From: Solirubrobacteraceae bacterium
Lineage (GTDB): Bacteria > Actinomycetota > Thermoleophilia > Solirubrobacterales > Solirubrobacteraceae
Direction: 5' to 3'
Assembly (NCBI GenBank): GCA_025451035.1
Contig: JANWLE010000108.1
Location: 1 to 33,219, forward strand
Length of the DNA stretch: 33,219 nucleotides
Of this stretch, positions 21,689-29,925 are shown piece after piece. Position numbers and translations under genes: made by a program. Numbering within the stretch: the first letter of the stretch is position 1; every line of letters starts with the position of its first letter. A model generated the notes under the pieces. That model ran no database searches. It was not told the DNA's origin and worked only from the letters and a program-made list of their open reading frames with translations.

Positions 21689-23440
21689 GTGCGGCTGGCT
21701 CTCTGCCAGATGAACGCCTGTGTGGGCGACATCGTCGGCAACGCTCAGAAGGCGAGCGACTCGATAGTCGCTGCGCGTGAAGCTGGAGCTGACCTTGTCG
21801 CTTTTCCGGAGCTTGCGCTGACGGGCTACCCGCCTGAGGATCTGCTTCTGCGCGAGCATTTTCTCGCCGATGCAGCCGCGGCGCTGCGAGACCTCGCAAA
21901 CCATGCATACGGCATCGTCGTGGTCGTCGGGCTTCCTGAGCGAGCCGAGGACGTCTACAACGCCGCGGCGATTCTCGCCGATGGCCGCGTGCACGCCGTC
22001 TATCGCAAGATGTACCTGCCGAACTACGGCGTCTTCGATGAGCAGCGCTACTTCCAGGCCGGCACTTCCGGCGCAGTCATCGACATTGGCTCTCAGCGTG
22101 TCGGCGTAACCGTGTGCGAGGACATTTGGGAGCCCGGGCCGCCCGCCTCCGACGAGGCTCTCGCGGGAGCGACCCTGATCCTCAATATCTCCGCGTCGCC
22201 GTATCACGCGGGCAAGGGCACCGAGCGCGAGCGGATGCTTGCCCAGCGCGCACGCGAGAACCTCGCGTGCGTCGCTTTCTGTGCGCTTGTAGGCGGCCAG
22301 GACGAACTCGTCTTTGACGGTCACTCATGCGTGATCGACCACACAGGCAAGACGATTGCGCGAGCCAGGCAGTTCGAGGAGCAACTGCTCTTCTGTGAAG
22401 TGGATCTCGCGGCGGCCGCAGCTGCAAGGCTCAGGGAGACAGGTCATCGCCCGCTGGCACGCCATTCAAACCCGAGCGTGCAGACCATGCCCGCCCTTCC
22501 ATCCCCAACAGCCGAGCGGGAACCCTCACAGCTCGACTGTTCACCTCTGGCCGAGCCGCTCACCCCCGTACAAGCGGAGATATACGCGGCCCTCTCGCTC
22601 GGGTTGCGTGACTATGTTGAAAAGAACAGTTTTGACCAGGTGCTCCTTGGGCTATCGGGCGGGATCGACTCGGCGCTTGTTGCTTGCCTAGCGTCCGATG
22701 CACTCGGCGCTGAGCGCGTCAATGTCGCGATCATGCCGTCCCCCTACTCCTCCACGGCGACACAGGATGACGCTCGGCTGCTCGCGTCACGACTGGGTGC
22801 GTGCGTGCACGAGCTGCAGATCTCGCCTGTGATGGACGCATACGCCGAGACGCTGAAAAGCGAGTTCGAAGGACTCAAGGAGGACCTCACCGAGGAGAAC
22901 ATCCAGGCGCGCATCCGCGGCAACCTGCTGATGGCCCTGTCGAACAAGTTCGGCTGGCTGGTGCTGACTACAGGCAACAAGTCAGAGATGTCCGTGGGCT
23001 ACACGACGCTCTACGGTGATCTCGCTGGCGGCTTCGCCGTGATCAAGGACGTTCCGAAGACCTTGGTGTACGAGCTGTGCAAGTGGCGCAACTCCCAAGC
23101 CGCACCGCCGGCCGCTGGGGCGAGCGCCCCAATACCAACCTCGATCATCGAGCGTGCGCCCTCGGCAGAGCTTCGCGAGGGCCAGCGCGATGAAGACTCG
23201 CTGCCTCCGTACGAGCTGCTTGACCGGATCTTGCACGGATACATTGAGCTCGACCAGGGCCGCGAGCAGCTGATCTCGAGTGGGCTGCCCGCGGCCGGTG
23301 TGGACCTGGCGATCCGACTGGTCGATCTCGCGGAGTACAAGCGCCGCCAGGCCCCGCCGGGGATCAAGATCTCGACCAGAGCGTTCGGGCGCGACCGGCG
23401 GATGCCGATCACCAACGCGTACCGCCCTCAACCGTCCTAG
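21689..23440 (+). CDS. nadE: Glutamine-dependent NAD+ synthetase
   Basis: 583 aa, GTG start. The N-terminal nitrilase-type glutaminase domain has the triad Glu41 (FPELALTGYPPEDLLL), Lys107 (YRKMYLPNYGVFDE) and Cys143 (VTVCEDIWEPG). The C-terminal synthetase domain starts near 290 with the pyrophosphatase loop SGGIDS (323-328), then TTGNKSEMSVGYTTLYGDLAGGFAVIKDVPK. It makes NAD+ from deamido-NAD+, ATP and ammonia channelled from glutamine. Length and motifs are normal. Confidence 0.95.
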   Translation: MRLALCQMNACVGDIVGNAQKASDSIVAAREAGADLVAFPELALTGYPPEDLLLREHFLADAAAALRDLANHAYGIVVVVGLPERAEDVYNAAAILADGRVHAVYRKMYLPNYGVFDEQRYFQAGTSGAVIDIGSQRVGVTVCEDIWEPGPPASDEALAGATLILNISASPYHAGKGTERERMLAQRARENLACVAFCALVGGQDELVFDGHSCVIDHTGKTIARARQFEEQLLFCEVDLAAAAAARLRETGHRPLARHSNPSVQTMPALPSPTAEREPSQLDCSPLAEPLTPVQAEIYAALSLGLRDYVEKNSFDQVLLGLSGGIDSALVACLASDALGAERVNVAIMPSPYSSTATQDDARLLASRLGACVHELQISPVMDAYAETLKSEFEGLKEDLTEENIQARIRGNLLMALSNKFGWLVLTTGNKSEMSVGYTTLYGDLAGGFAVIKDVPKTLVYELCKWRNSQAAPPAAGASAPIPTSIIERAPSAELREGQRDEDSLPPYELLDRILHGYIELDQGREQLISSGLPAAGVDLAIRLVDLAEYKRRQAPPGIKISTRAFGRDRRMPITNAYRPQPS

Positions 23441-23479
23441 CCGCTCGCCGAGAGCGCCCTCGCCGCTACGCTCCACCAA

Positions 23480-24091
23480 GTGCTCAGGCCAGTACGTAAG
23501 CCAAGTACATCTAGAGCGGCGCGCAGAGTGACCGGTGTCGTGGCGTCGCTCGGGTGCGCAATCACGCTCGCGGCATGCGGCGACACGCTTCAGGATCAGC
23601 CAATCGCGAGCAGCCTGCTCGAGCAGCTCGTGGTGGTGCACCAGTATCCGGTGTACTGGCTTGGAGGATCCTTTCAAGGGATGGCCGTGACCAATGTCGT
23701 GCGGGACCCGAGCGGCGCCTTCACCGTCCAGTACGGGGACTGCATCGAAGGCGGCCAGAGCACCTGCGTGCCGCCGCTTGCGGTCGTCACCTCGCCCGAT
23801 AACAGCTTTCGCCCAACTGGCGAAGCCCCAACCAACCCGCTGCACATACGTGGTGTAACTGCGCTCCTATCCCAACAAGGTCGCGCTATCGAGATGTCAA
23901 CGGGCGCCGTCGTGGTCGATATTTACGCCGGCCGCGCCTCTGTGGCGCTGGCGGCGGCGCAGGCGATCGCCCCCATCAACCGGGTTGGTTTGCCCGGCCA
24001 GCAATTGCCTGCGCCCCAACCCGACAGCGGCTTCGCGGGGCTTCCGCTCGCGAGCCAGGTGCCGCCGCCGACCGCGCGAGCGGGAGGCTAG
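23480..24091 (+). CDS. Putative secreted lipoprotein
   Basis: 203 aa from GTG 23480; GTG 23528 would also leave a signal. RAARRVTGVVASLGCAITLAAC has a basic start, a hydrophobic core and the lipobox LAAC, followed by GDTLQDQPIA. The mature part is rich in small residues, with a Cys pair in YGDCIEGGQSTCVPP that could form a disulfide, and a Pro-rich C-terminus. No family recognised. The stop shares CTAG with the stop of the convergent thioesterase gene. Confidence 0.65.
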   Translation: MLRPVRKPSTSRAARRVTGVVASLGCAITLAACGDTLQDQPIASSLLEQLVVVHQYPVYWLGGSFQGMAVTNVVRDPSGAFTVQYGDCIEGGQSTCVPPLAVVTSPDNSFRPTGEAPTNPLHIRGVTALLSQQGRAIEMSTGAVVVDIYAGRASVALAAAQAIAPINRVGLPGQQLPAPQPDSGFAGLPLASQVPPPTARAGG

Positions 24092-24504
24092 CGCTCCCCG
24101 GCTGGTCGAACCGCGATGGTCATGCGCGTCACAGCGCACGTGCGTCCCGCGTCATCCGTGAAGCTCACGTCCCAAATCCAGGTGGTGCGGCCACAATGAA
24201 TCCGGGTCGCGAGGGCGTGCACCGTCCCTTCGGTGACTGGCCTGAGGAAGCTCGTGTTGTTTGAGAGTCCCATCGCTACCGACCCTTCGGCGAAGACCGC
24301 GATGGCCGTCGCCAGAGACGCAATCGACTCTGCGATCGACGCATACACCCCGCCGTGAAGCAGGCCGGCCGGCTGCTTGAGCTCATCCCGCACGGTGACC
24401 TGAGCGCGAACCTCCTGGTCTGAGCAGTCGAGCAGTTCCAGCCCGTACAGATTGTCGAAGCCGACCAGCACTTCTTGGATCTGCTCGGGAGTCGGCGTGG
24501 GCAT
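24088..24504 (-). CDS. PaaI-type hotdog thioesterase
   Basis: 138 aa from ATG 24504; an extended reading to 24570 overlaps the divergent gene. The hotdog fold is shown by QPAGLLHGGVYASIAESIASLATAIAVF, the HGG turn before the long central helix, then GLSNNTSFLRPVTEGTVHALATRI and TWIWDVSFTDDAGRTCAVTRMTIAV. Members hydrolyse acyl- or aryl-CoA thioesters. Substrate unknown. It is divergent from the HTH-membrane protein with about 50 bp between. Confidence 0.88.
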   Translation of the reverse strand: MPTPTPEQIQEVLVGFDNLYGLELLDCSDQEVRAQVTVRDELKQPAGLLHGGVYASIAESIASLATAIAVFAEGSVAMGLSNNTSFLRPVTEGTVHALATRIHCGRTTWIWDVSFTDDAGRTCAVTRMTIAVRPAGER

Positions 24505-24555
24505 CTCGCGGCCACGATAGCCTACGTGGCCTCGCCCGGTCCACGGCGGGCTTCC

Positions 24556-25569
24556 ATGAGCGGCATGCAAGAACTTCCATCAGATCAGAAGGCGGTACTT
24601 TCGCTGCTCTTGCGTCAAGGCAAGAGCTACGCGCAGATCGCGAGCCTGCTGAGCATCGATCAGGAAGCGGTGCGCAATCGCGCCTACGAGGCGATCCGCT
24701 CGCTCGGCGCGGCCGAGGGCACCAGCCTGTTGCGTGCGCAGCGCCAGGAGATCGCTGATTTCTTGCTCGGTCAAGCAGGTTCCCTGAGCCAGAGCACTAC
24801 GACTTATCTGGATAGCCTCGCCAACGCGCGCTCGTGGGCAGAGCGTGTTCGCTCACAGCTGCAGGAGCTCTCCCCCTCTCCGCTGCCGGAGCTTCCCGCG
24901 CCGCCGTCGAGCTCCAGCGAGCAGCCGGCCGCTGCACCGCCGCCAGAACCGACACCGCCGGCCCCACCTGAACAGGAGGATCAGAGCCCGACGGCCGAGC
25001 CCGCTACGCTGTCTGGCCCGGTCTCACGTCGCGGTGGCGCGATCCTGCTGGTGGCAATGCTTGCGGTGATCGTCCTCGCCGTAGTGTTGATCGCAGATCG
25101 TGGCGGCAGTGGCGGTAAAGCGAGCCAGACGCAGCCCGCCACGACCGCGGGCTCAAGCTCCACCAGTACGTCAGCCATTCACCTCGACAGCCAGCTGAAC
25201 CTCAATCCGCCGCTACCGGGTAGCAAGGCCAAGGGCGTCGTCGAGATCGCCTCCGAGGGCAAGCGGCGAGCGTTCTATCTCGTGGCCGAAGGCCTGCAAC
25301 CCACGAACGGCTTCTTCTACGTCGCCTGGCTGTACAACTCTCAGCACGAAGCCGAACCACTGGGTAAGGCGCCGACGGTCGGCTCGAACGGCCGGCTGCA
25401 AGCCGCCGCTCCACTGCCGTCAGACGCGGGCAAGTTTCATCAGCTGATCCTCACCAGGGAGACCAGCGAAGGCGCCAGCGAACCCGGTGAGGTGGTTTTG
25501 AAGGGGTCGTTCAGCCTGCACGGGAAAACCCCTCCGGCTAAAGGGGCAGTCGCCGAAGAACGCCGCTGA
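24556..25569 (+). CDS. Membrane protein with N-terminal HTH and extracellular domain, anti-sigma-like
   Basis: 337 aa from ATG 24556 (ATG 24565 also fits). Residues 8-50 (DQKAVLSLLLRQGKSYAQIASLLSIDQEAVRNRAYEAI) resemble a sigma region 4-type HTH. The adjacent RQEIADFLLGQAGSLSQSTTTYLDSLANARSWAERV has the spacing of an anti-sigma zinc-finger-like helix bundle but without Cys or His. A Pro-rich linker, one membrane helix (GGAILLVAMLAVIVLAVVLIA, near 185) and an outer beta-rich domain (KAKGVVEIASEGKRRAFYLVAEGL, GFFYVAWLYNSQ, FHQLILTRETS) follow; the last resembles the outer domain of anti-sigma-K type proteins. A transmembrane regulator is likely (inference). Confidence 0.7.
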   Translation: MSGMQELPSDQKAVLSLLLRQGKSYAQIASLLSIDQEAVRNRAYEAIRSLGAAEGTSLLRAQRQEIADFLLGQAGSLSQSTTTYLDSLANARSWAERVRSQLQELSPSPLPELPAPPSSSSEQPAAAPPPEPTPPAPPEQEDQSPTAEPATLSGPVSRRGGAILLVAMLAVIVLAVVLIADRGGSGGKASQTQPATTAGSSSTSTSAIHLDSQLNLNPPLPGSKAKGVVEIASEGKRRAFYLVAEGLQPTNGFFYVAWLYNSQHEAEPLGKAPTVGSNGRLQAAAPLPSDAGKFHQLILTRETSEGASEPGEVVLKGSFSLHGKTPPAKGAVAEERR

Positions 25570-25601
25570 ACGCGCGGCTGTCACCGCTCGCTCTTGCCAG
25601 G

Positions 25602-27251
25602 CTAGGCGAGCAGCTTGCCGGGGTTCATTATCCCGTCTGGGTCAAACGCGTCCTTCAGGGCGGCGAGCGCCCGCATGCCCTCCGGGCCGATCTCGCTCGC
25701 CAGCCACCGGCTGTGGTCAGATCCAACAGCGTGGTGGTGGGTAATCGTGCCGCCGGCGGCGAGAATCACCTCGCTCGCAGCGCGCTTGACGCTCTGCCAC
25801 TGTTCGATCTCCGCCCCCGGCTGCTGGCGTGCCAGGACCGTAAAATACAGTGAGGCGCCTGTCTCATAGATGTGCGAGACGTGACACATCACGATCGCGG
25901 GGGTGCCCATCACCCGTAGCTCCCGGTCGATCCGCTCGCCCACATCTCGGTGCAGGCGCAGAAGATTCGACCAGCGGGTCGCCGTCTCGAGCGTCTCCAC
26001 CATCACCCCATGTGTCATCAGCTCGTCACGCAGGTACGGCGCGCTGAAACGCTGCGACACCCAGGCCTTCCCCGGGGAGCGTCCGACGGCCAGACCACCG
26101 TTGCGGCGAATGATCTCCAGCGCTCCGCGGCGCTGACGCTGCACGGTTCGCTGCGATCCGCTGAAACCGAGGATCGCCAGGCACCCCCCGGAGTAGCCGC
26201 GTAGCGCGAGGTAGCGGCGCCCTAGCCTCTGGCTGGCGGAACCAGAGCCGGCCATCGCCATCGAGATCGCGGTCTCAGATCGATCCGACAGCCTCGCGAG
26301 CGTCGGCGCGTGCTGCGTTTGCGCGAGCTCGCGCAGCGCTTCGCAGCCGCCGGTGAAGTCTTTGAAGAAAAACCCCTCGTACAGCTCGTGCTCAGGCCGC
26401 TGGCGCACGCGCAAGTCGAGTTGTGAGATCACCCCGAGCACTCCCTCGGAACCAAGCACGAGCTCCCGCAGGTCGGGGCCGGCCGCTGTCGCCGGGAACG
26501 CCTGCAGCGTGAGCGGTCCCGTCGGGGTGAGGACGCTCAAACCCTGGACCATGTCGGTAAAGCGGCCGTAGCCGGTCGATGACTGCCCGGCGGAGCGGGT
26601 CGCCGCGCATCCGCCGAGCGACACATGCTCGAACGATTGCGGGAAGTGCCCGAGTGTCAATCCTCGCGTGGCGAGGTGCCGCTCGAGGACAGCGACACGC
26701 AATCCAGCGCCCGCCGTAACGATGAGCGACGTGCGGTCGACACGGACGATGCTCGCGACGCGACTCAGGTCCAGCGAGATGACCGCGTGGTGGGCGCCGC
26801 GCAGAGGCTCAACGCCGCCGACCACGCTCGTGCCGCCGCCGAACGGCACAACCGCAACCGAGTGCTCATGGCAGGCCTCGAGCACAGACTGGATTTCCGC
26901 TGCGCTTTGAGGGAACAGGACAGCGTCTGGCGCTCCTAGCGGTTCTCCAGCTCGCAGCCGCAAGAGGTCCAGGTAGCTGCGGCCGGCCGCGTGACGAACC
27001 CGTTGCTCGTGGTCGCTGCAGATCACGCCGTCGGGCAGGGCGGCACGCAACGCCTGCGCTGCGGTGTCGTGCAATCGGGATGGATCCAGGCGCACGGCCG
27101 AGAGCGCCACTGGTGGGCAAACGCGTTGCAGTTGACCCACACGCTGGCTGAGCAGCGCAAGTTGGTGTGCGTCGAGCATTGGCTCGGCCTCCCCCCAGCC
27201 CCACCAGCGCATCTTCGCCGCGGATGACTGTGGCAGCCCAGCCTCAGACAA
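25602..27251 (-). CDS. FAD-linked oxidase of the alkyl-DHAP synthase type
   Basis: 549 aa. MRWWGWGEAEPML at the start is typical of alkyldihydroxyacetonephosphate synthase relatives. The FAD-binding PCMH domain includes VVPFGGGTSVVGGVEP and the pyrophosphate-contacting FEHVSLGGCAATRSAGQSSTGYGRFTDMV. The C-terminal GGTITHHHAVGSDHSRWL has the His-rich active-site loop, and FDPDGIMNPGKLL closes the chain. Eukaryotic AGPS makes ether lipids; bacterial members vary, so ether-lipid synthesis is possible but unproven. Its ATG overlaps the end of the SRPBCC gene by 8 bp. Confidence 0.88.
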   Translation of the reverse strand: MSEAGLPQSSAAKMRWWGWGEAEPMLDAHQLALLSQRVGQLQRVCPPVALSAVRLDPSRLHDTAAQALRAALPDGVICSDHEQRVRHAAGRSYLDLLRLRAGEPLGAPDAVLFPQSAAEIQSVLEACHEHSVAVVPFGGGTSVVGGVEPLRGAHHAVISLDLSRVASIVRVDRTSLIVTAGAGLRVAVLERHLATRGLTLGHFPQSFEHVSLGGCAATRSAGQSSTGYGRFTDMVQGLSVLTPTGPLTLQAFPATAAGPDLRELVLGSEGVLGVISQLDLRVRQRPEHELYEGFFFKDFTGGCEALRELAQTQHAPTLARLSDRSETAISMAMAGSGSASQRLGRRYLALRGYSGGCLAILGFSGSQRTVQRQRRGALEIIRRNGGLAVGRSPGKAWVSQRFSAPYLRDELMTHGVMVETLETATRWSNLLRLHRDVGERIDRELRVMGTPAIVMCHVSHIYETGASLYFTVLARQQPGAEIEQWQSVKRAASEVILAAGGTITHHHAVGSDHSRWLASEIGPEGMRALAALKDAFDPDGIMNPGKLLA

Positions 27252-27708
27252 CGATCCGCTCCAGCCCGTCCAACGCCTCCTCCAGGGTGGCGGCCGCTGC
27301 GCGACGGACGATGCGCGACCCGAAACGGGGAAAAAAGCCGCGCAGCGACTGGCTCAGTTCGATCGTCACCTCGGTCGCCGCTGACCCCGGCTTGCCTGTT
27401 GTGCCGTCGCGGTCCTGTAGGCGCACCTCGATGTCAGCGCTCTTTAGCACTCGCGCGAACGGGGTCCCTTCGATTTGCTGCGACCAGCGCAATGTATGAG
27501 CCTGCTCGTCTGGCGCTTGCAGTTGAAAGTCGGCCCGCACCAACTTGCCGCTCGAGGTGGCAAGCACTTGCGTGAAGGCGTTCTGCTCGACGCCCTCGAC
27601 CCGCTGTACGCGTGGCCACCAGCGCGGCAGGTGATGCGGGTCTGCGATCACGCTCCATAGCTCGTCTGCCGGGGCAGCGATCCTGCGGCTCGCCCTCGTC
27701 GTGAGCAT
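27244..27708 (-). CDS. SRPBCC (START-like) family protein
   Basis: 154 aa. RASRRIAAPADELWSVIADPHHLPRWWPRVQRVEGVE is the characteristic opening strand, helix and PxWWP turn of the polyketide-cyclase/START superfamily. LRWSQQIEGTPFARVLKSADIEVRL forms the central strands and SRIVRRAAAATLEEALDGLERIV the long C-terminal helix. Members bind hydrophobic ligands; the ligand is unknown. One base separates it from apt upstream and it overlaps the oxidase downstream, so it is in the middle of a tight transcript. Confidence 0.85.
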   Translation of the reverse strand: MLTTRASRRIAAPADELWSVIADPHHLPRWWPRVQRVEGVEQNAFTQVLATSSGKLVRADFQLQAPDEQAHTLRWSQQIEGTPFARVLKSADIEVRLQDRDGTTGKPGSAATEVTIELSQSLRGFFPRFGSRIVRRAAAATLEEALDGLERIVV

Positions 27709-27709
27709 C

Positions 27710-28252
27710 TTAGGAATCGTAGGAAAGCAGGGCGTGCGTCTCGTGTGGCGCGAGCTTCTCCCGACCGCCGAGAAAAGCGAGCTCGATCAGAAAGCCGCAG
27801 CCGACAACGGTCCCTCCGAGCCTCTCTACTAGGTGGCACAGCGCTCGCGCGGTGCCACCAGTCGCGAGCAGATCGTCATGTACGAGGACGCGCGCACCGT
27901 CACCGAGCGCGTCCGCGTGGCACTCGAGGCTCGCGCTGCCATACTCGAGCACGTAATCGGCTGTGACCTTCTCTCGCGGCAGCGAACCTGGCTTGCGGGC
28001 TAGCACGAACCCGGCGCCGAGCTCCAGCGCGAGCGCCGGACCGAGGAGAAAGCCTCGTGCCTCAGGCGCAAGCACGAAGTCGACGTCGAACTCGCTAGCG
28101 TGCTCGGCGAGCCCGCTCACGGCCCATTTCAGTCCGGCCGGATCAGCGATCAGCGGAGTGATATCTCTGAAGAGAATCCCGGGCTTGGGGAAATCAGGGA
28201 TGTCGCGGACCAGGTCGCGTATCTGAAGCTCGGTGATGCCCGAGGCGTCCAT
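27710..28252 (-). CDS. apt: Adenine phosphoribosyltransferase
   Basis: 180 aa. IRDIPDFPKPGILFRDITPL-type N-terminus (here LVRDIPDFPKPGILFRDITPL), DFVLAPEARGFLLGPALA, the adenine-enzyme loop region ARKPGSLPREKV, and the PRPP motif VLVHDDLLATGGTA (122-135). It salvages adenine to AMP with PRPP. Its start shares one base with the ftsR stop (TGATG), so translation is coupled. Confidence 0.94.
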   Translation of the reverse strand: MDASGITELQIRDLVRDIPDFPKPGILFRDITPLIADPAGLKWAVSGLAEHASEFDVDFVLAPEARGFLLGPALALELGAGFVLARKPGSLPREKVTADYVLEYGSASLECHADALGDGARVLVHDDLLATGGTARALCHLVERLGGTVVGCGFLIELAFLGGREKLAPHETHALLSYDS

Positions 28253-29040
28253 CAGCGTACGATCTTGCGCAGGTCGCGGATCAAGAGCAGGTACTTCAGG
28301 TGTGTAGTCACGCTCGCCAGGTTCTCGAGCGCCTCGACCGCCTCCTTGCGCCGCCCTGGGTTCCTCGACCGCAAGGCTGGGGCCAGGATCTGTTGCAGCA
28401 GGCTTGCCTCTCGATCAGCAGAGGAGCGAAAGACACGCAGGTTGCGGCCCCCCACGCCATAGCGAGCGAGCTCGGCGACCGCGCCGATGATCTCCTTTTC
28501 AGTTTCCTCGTAGTAGCGCACGCCACCGCGCAGCTCGCCCTTGATGACTCCGTACTCCTCTAGCTCGGAGACCAACTTAGGGGTGGTCTGTGTCTCTTCG
28601 AGCACATCCTCGAGCGAATAAAGCGCACCGGTACCCTCACCGACGCTGACGCTCGCTCGTCGTGGCCGCTTACCCTCGCGTCCACTTGGCGCGAGCACCG
28701 CACCACTGGAGCGTCCCGCGGCCAGCTCTTGGCGGATCACCCGCAGTGGCAAGAACTCGTCCCGCTGCATGCGCAGGATAGTGCGCAGGCGGGCCACATC
28801 GGCGTGGGTGTAAAGACGGTATCCGCCTGGTGTACGTCGCGGGGAAAGAAGCTTTTGGTCCTCGAGATAACGGATCTTGGAGATCGAGATATCTGGGAAC
28901 TCTTGTTCCAGCGCTTTGCAGACAGCGCCGATCGTTATCGATTTGGCGCGTCTGGCCACCGCCGAGAGCGACGCGTCGCCCTGCGGCTCGATATCCAGCT
29001 GAACGTCGGGTAGCTCTGGGCCAGAGGGAAGACTTACCAT
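28252..29040 (-). CDS. ftsR: MerR-family regulator, FtsR-like
   Basis: 262 aa from ATG 29040; a 148-residue in-frame extension would run over the FHA gene and is rejected. The MerR head is KSITIGAVCKALEQEFPDISISKIRYLEDQKLLSPRRTPGGYRLYTHADVARLRTIL. A second HTH-like segment (YSLEDVLEETQTTPKLVSELEEYGVI) and a C-terminal helical domain follow. Position directly after a GarA-type gene is that of Rv1828 (M. tuberculosis) and FtsR (C. glutamicum, an activator of ftsZ). Role in cell-division control is inferred from this synteny. The start overlaps the FHA stop by one base. Confidence 0.85.
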   Translation of the reverse strand: MVSLPSGPELPDVQLDIEPQGDASLSAVARRAKSITIGAVCKALEQEFPDISISKIRYLEDQKLLSPRRTPGGYRLYTHADVARLRTILRMQRDEFLPLRVIRQELAAGRSSGAVLAPSGREGKRPRRASVSVGEGTGALYSLEDVLEETQTTPKLVSELEEYGVIKGELRGGVRYYEETEKEIIGAVAELARYGVGGRNLRVFRSSADREASLLQQILAPALRSRNPGRRKEAVEALENLASVTTHLKYLLLIRDLRKIVR

Positions 29041-29507
29041 CAGCGGGCGTGGAAGGTGAGCTTGTACTTGCCGATCTGCACTTCGTCGCCCTCCTCGAGA
29101 CGACGCGACTCGATCCGCGAGCGATTTACGTAGGTGCCGTTTAGCGAGCCACAGTCGTCCATGTACCAGTCCTCGCCACGCTTGACCAGCAGCGCATGGT
29201 CGCGTGACACCGTTATGTCGTCGAGGAAGACGTCTGAGTCCGGCCGCCGGCCGATCGTCATACGCTCGCCTTCGACAGGGAAGCTCTCGCCGACCCGCCC
29301 CCCGCCTGCGCGGATCACGAGCGCAGGGCCATGGGCGGTGACCTCGGTTATCTCGACCGGGACAAGCTCGCCGGTCTCGTCGATGCGGTAGGTCGCTGTG
29401 ACAGCGTCGTTGGAACCCTCCGCCCGCACCAGCAGCGCGCCGCACCGCTGACAGTAGTTGGCGCCCTCGGTAGAGATGAAGCCACACTCTGGACAGCTCA
29501 AGGACAT
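29040..29507 (-). CDS. garA: FHA-domain protein, GarA-like, with zinc ribbon
   Basis: 155 aa. An N-terminal zinc ribbon (Cys5, Cys8, Cys19, Cys22) is absent from mycobacterial GarA. A linker with Thr37 and Thr39 (DAVTATYRIDETGEL) stands where GarA has its phosphorylated ETTS motif. The FHA domain covers about 62-153 with GRRPDSD (86-92), SRDH (101-104) and SLNGTYVN (121-128), all phosphothreonine-contacting parts. GarA switches 2-oxoglutarate metabolism enzymes according to Ser/Thr kinase signals; a similar role is inferred. It is followed by the FtsR-like gene, as in mycobacteria. Confidence 0.87.
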   Translation of the reverse strand: MSLSCPECGFISTEGANYCQRCGALLVRAEGSNDAVTATYRIDETGELVPVEITEVTAHGPALVIRAGGGRVGESFPVEGERMTIGRRPDSDVFLDDITVSRDHALLVKRGEDWYMDDCGSLNGTYVNRSRIESRRLEEGDEVQIGKYKLTFHAR

Positions 29508-29553
29508 CTGGTCAGAGCCTCCTTGGGGCGAGCAGACTGACGCTCGGACATGG

Positions 29554-29814
29554 CTACTCGGTGTCCGTGGGCTGGCCGATGTTCCGGCCGGCCAAAATGT
29601 CTGTCAGACGCTGCACATCCTCGCCGGAGATCAGTCCCTCGCCGTCCTCGTGCTTCTTGCGCAGACGGTTTACGAGCTCAGCGCGCAGAATGTCGATCTT
29701 GCCGTGCAGGATCCGGCGCTGATAGGAGATCTCGACCTCCTGCTCGGTGAGTTGCTGGATCAGATCCTTCAGCTCGCCGTCAGACATAGAGCCAAGGTCG
29801 GGAAAGGTGTCCAT
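29554..29814 (-). CDS. RsiG-like small coiled-coil protein with one c-di-GMP motif
   Basis: 86 aa from ATG 29814, fixed by GAGGAG upstream; a TTG at 29838 is less likely. A helical hairpin (ELKDLIQQLTEQEVEISYQR, then RILHGKIDILRAELVNRLRK). Residues Glu26, Ser30, Arg33, His37, Asp41 fit the E-x3-S-x2-R-x3-Q-x3-D signature of the c-di-GMP-binding anti-sigma factor RsiG with His in place of Gln. Streptomyces RsiG has two such motifs; Rubrobacter RsiG has one and works as a homodimer, which fits this short protein. No WhiG-type sigma gene lies in the window, so its partner is unknown. Confidence 0.7.
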   Translation of the reverse strand: MDTFPDLGSMSDGELKDLIQQLTEQEVEISYQRRILHGKIDILRAELVNRLRKKHEDGEGLISGEDVQRLTDILAGRNIGQPTDTE

Positions 29815-29882
29815 CTCAGCCGTCTCCTCTCGTGCCAAGCATCGAACGCGAGGGCACCCCCCAGCGCATCCGCAGAAAAATC

Positions 29883-29888
29883 AGTATA
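29883..29888 (-). promoter_or_regulatory. Predicted -10 box before the RsiG-like gene
   Basis: TATACT on the minus strand, in a 111-bp gap after pgsA. The -35 at 17 bp spacing is weak (TTACCT, 29906-29911). It would give the RsiG-garA-ftsR set its own transcription start near 29876. Confidence 0.4.
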
Positions 29889-29925
29889 GACCGTAGAGAC
29901 CCAAAAGGTAAGGCTTAGCTTGAGA

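Noticed and set aside
29041-29487. 148-residue N-terminal extension of the MerR regulator
   Set aside because: It runs over the FHA gene in another frame and has Arg-rich shadow composition; ATG 29040 overlaps the FHA stop.
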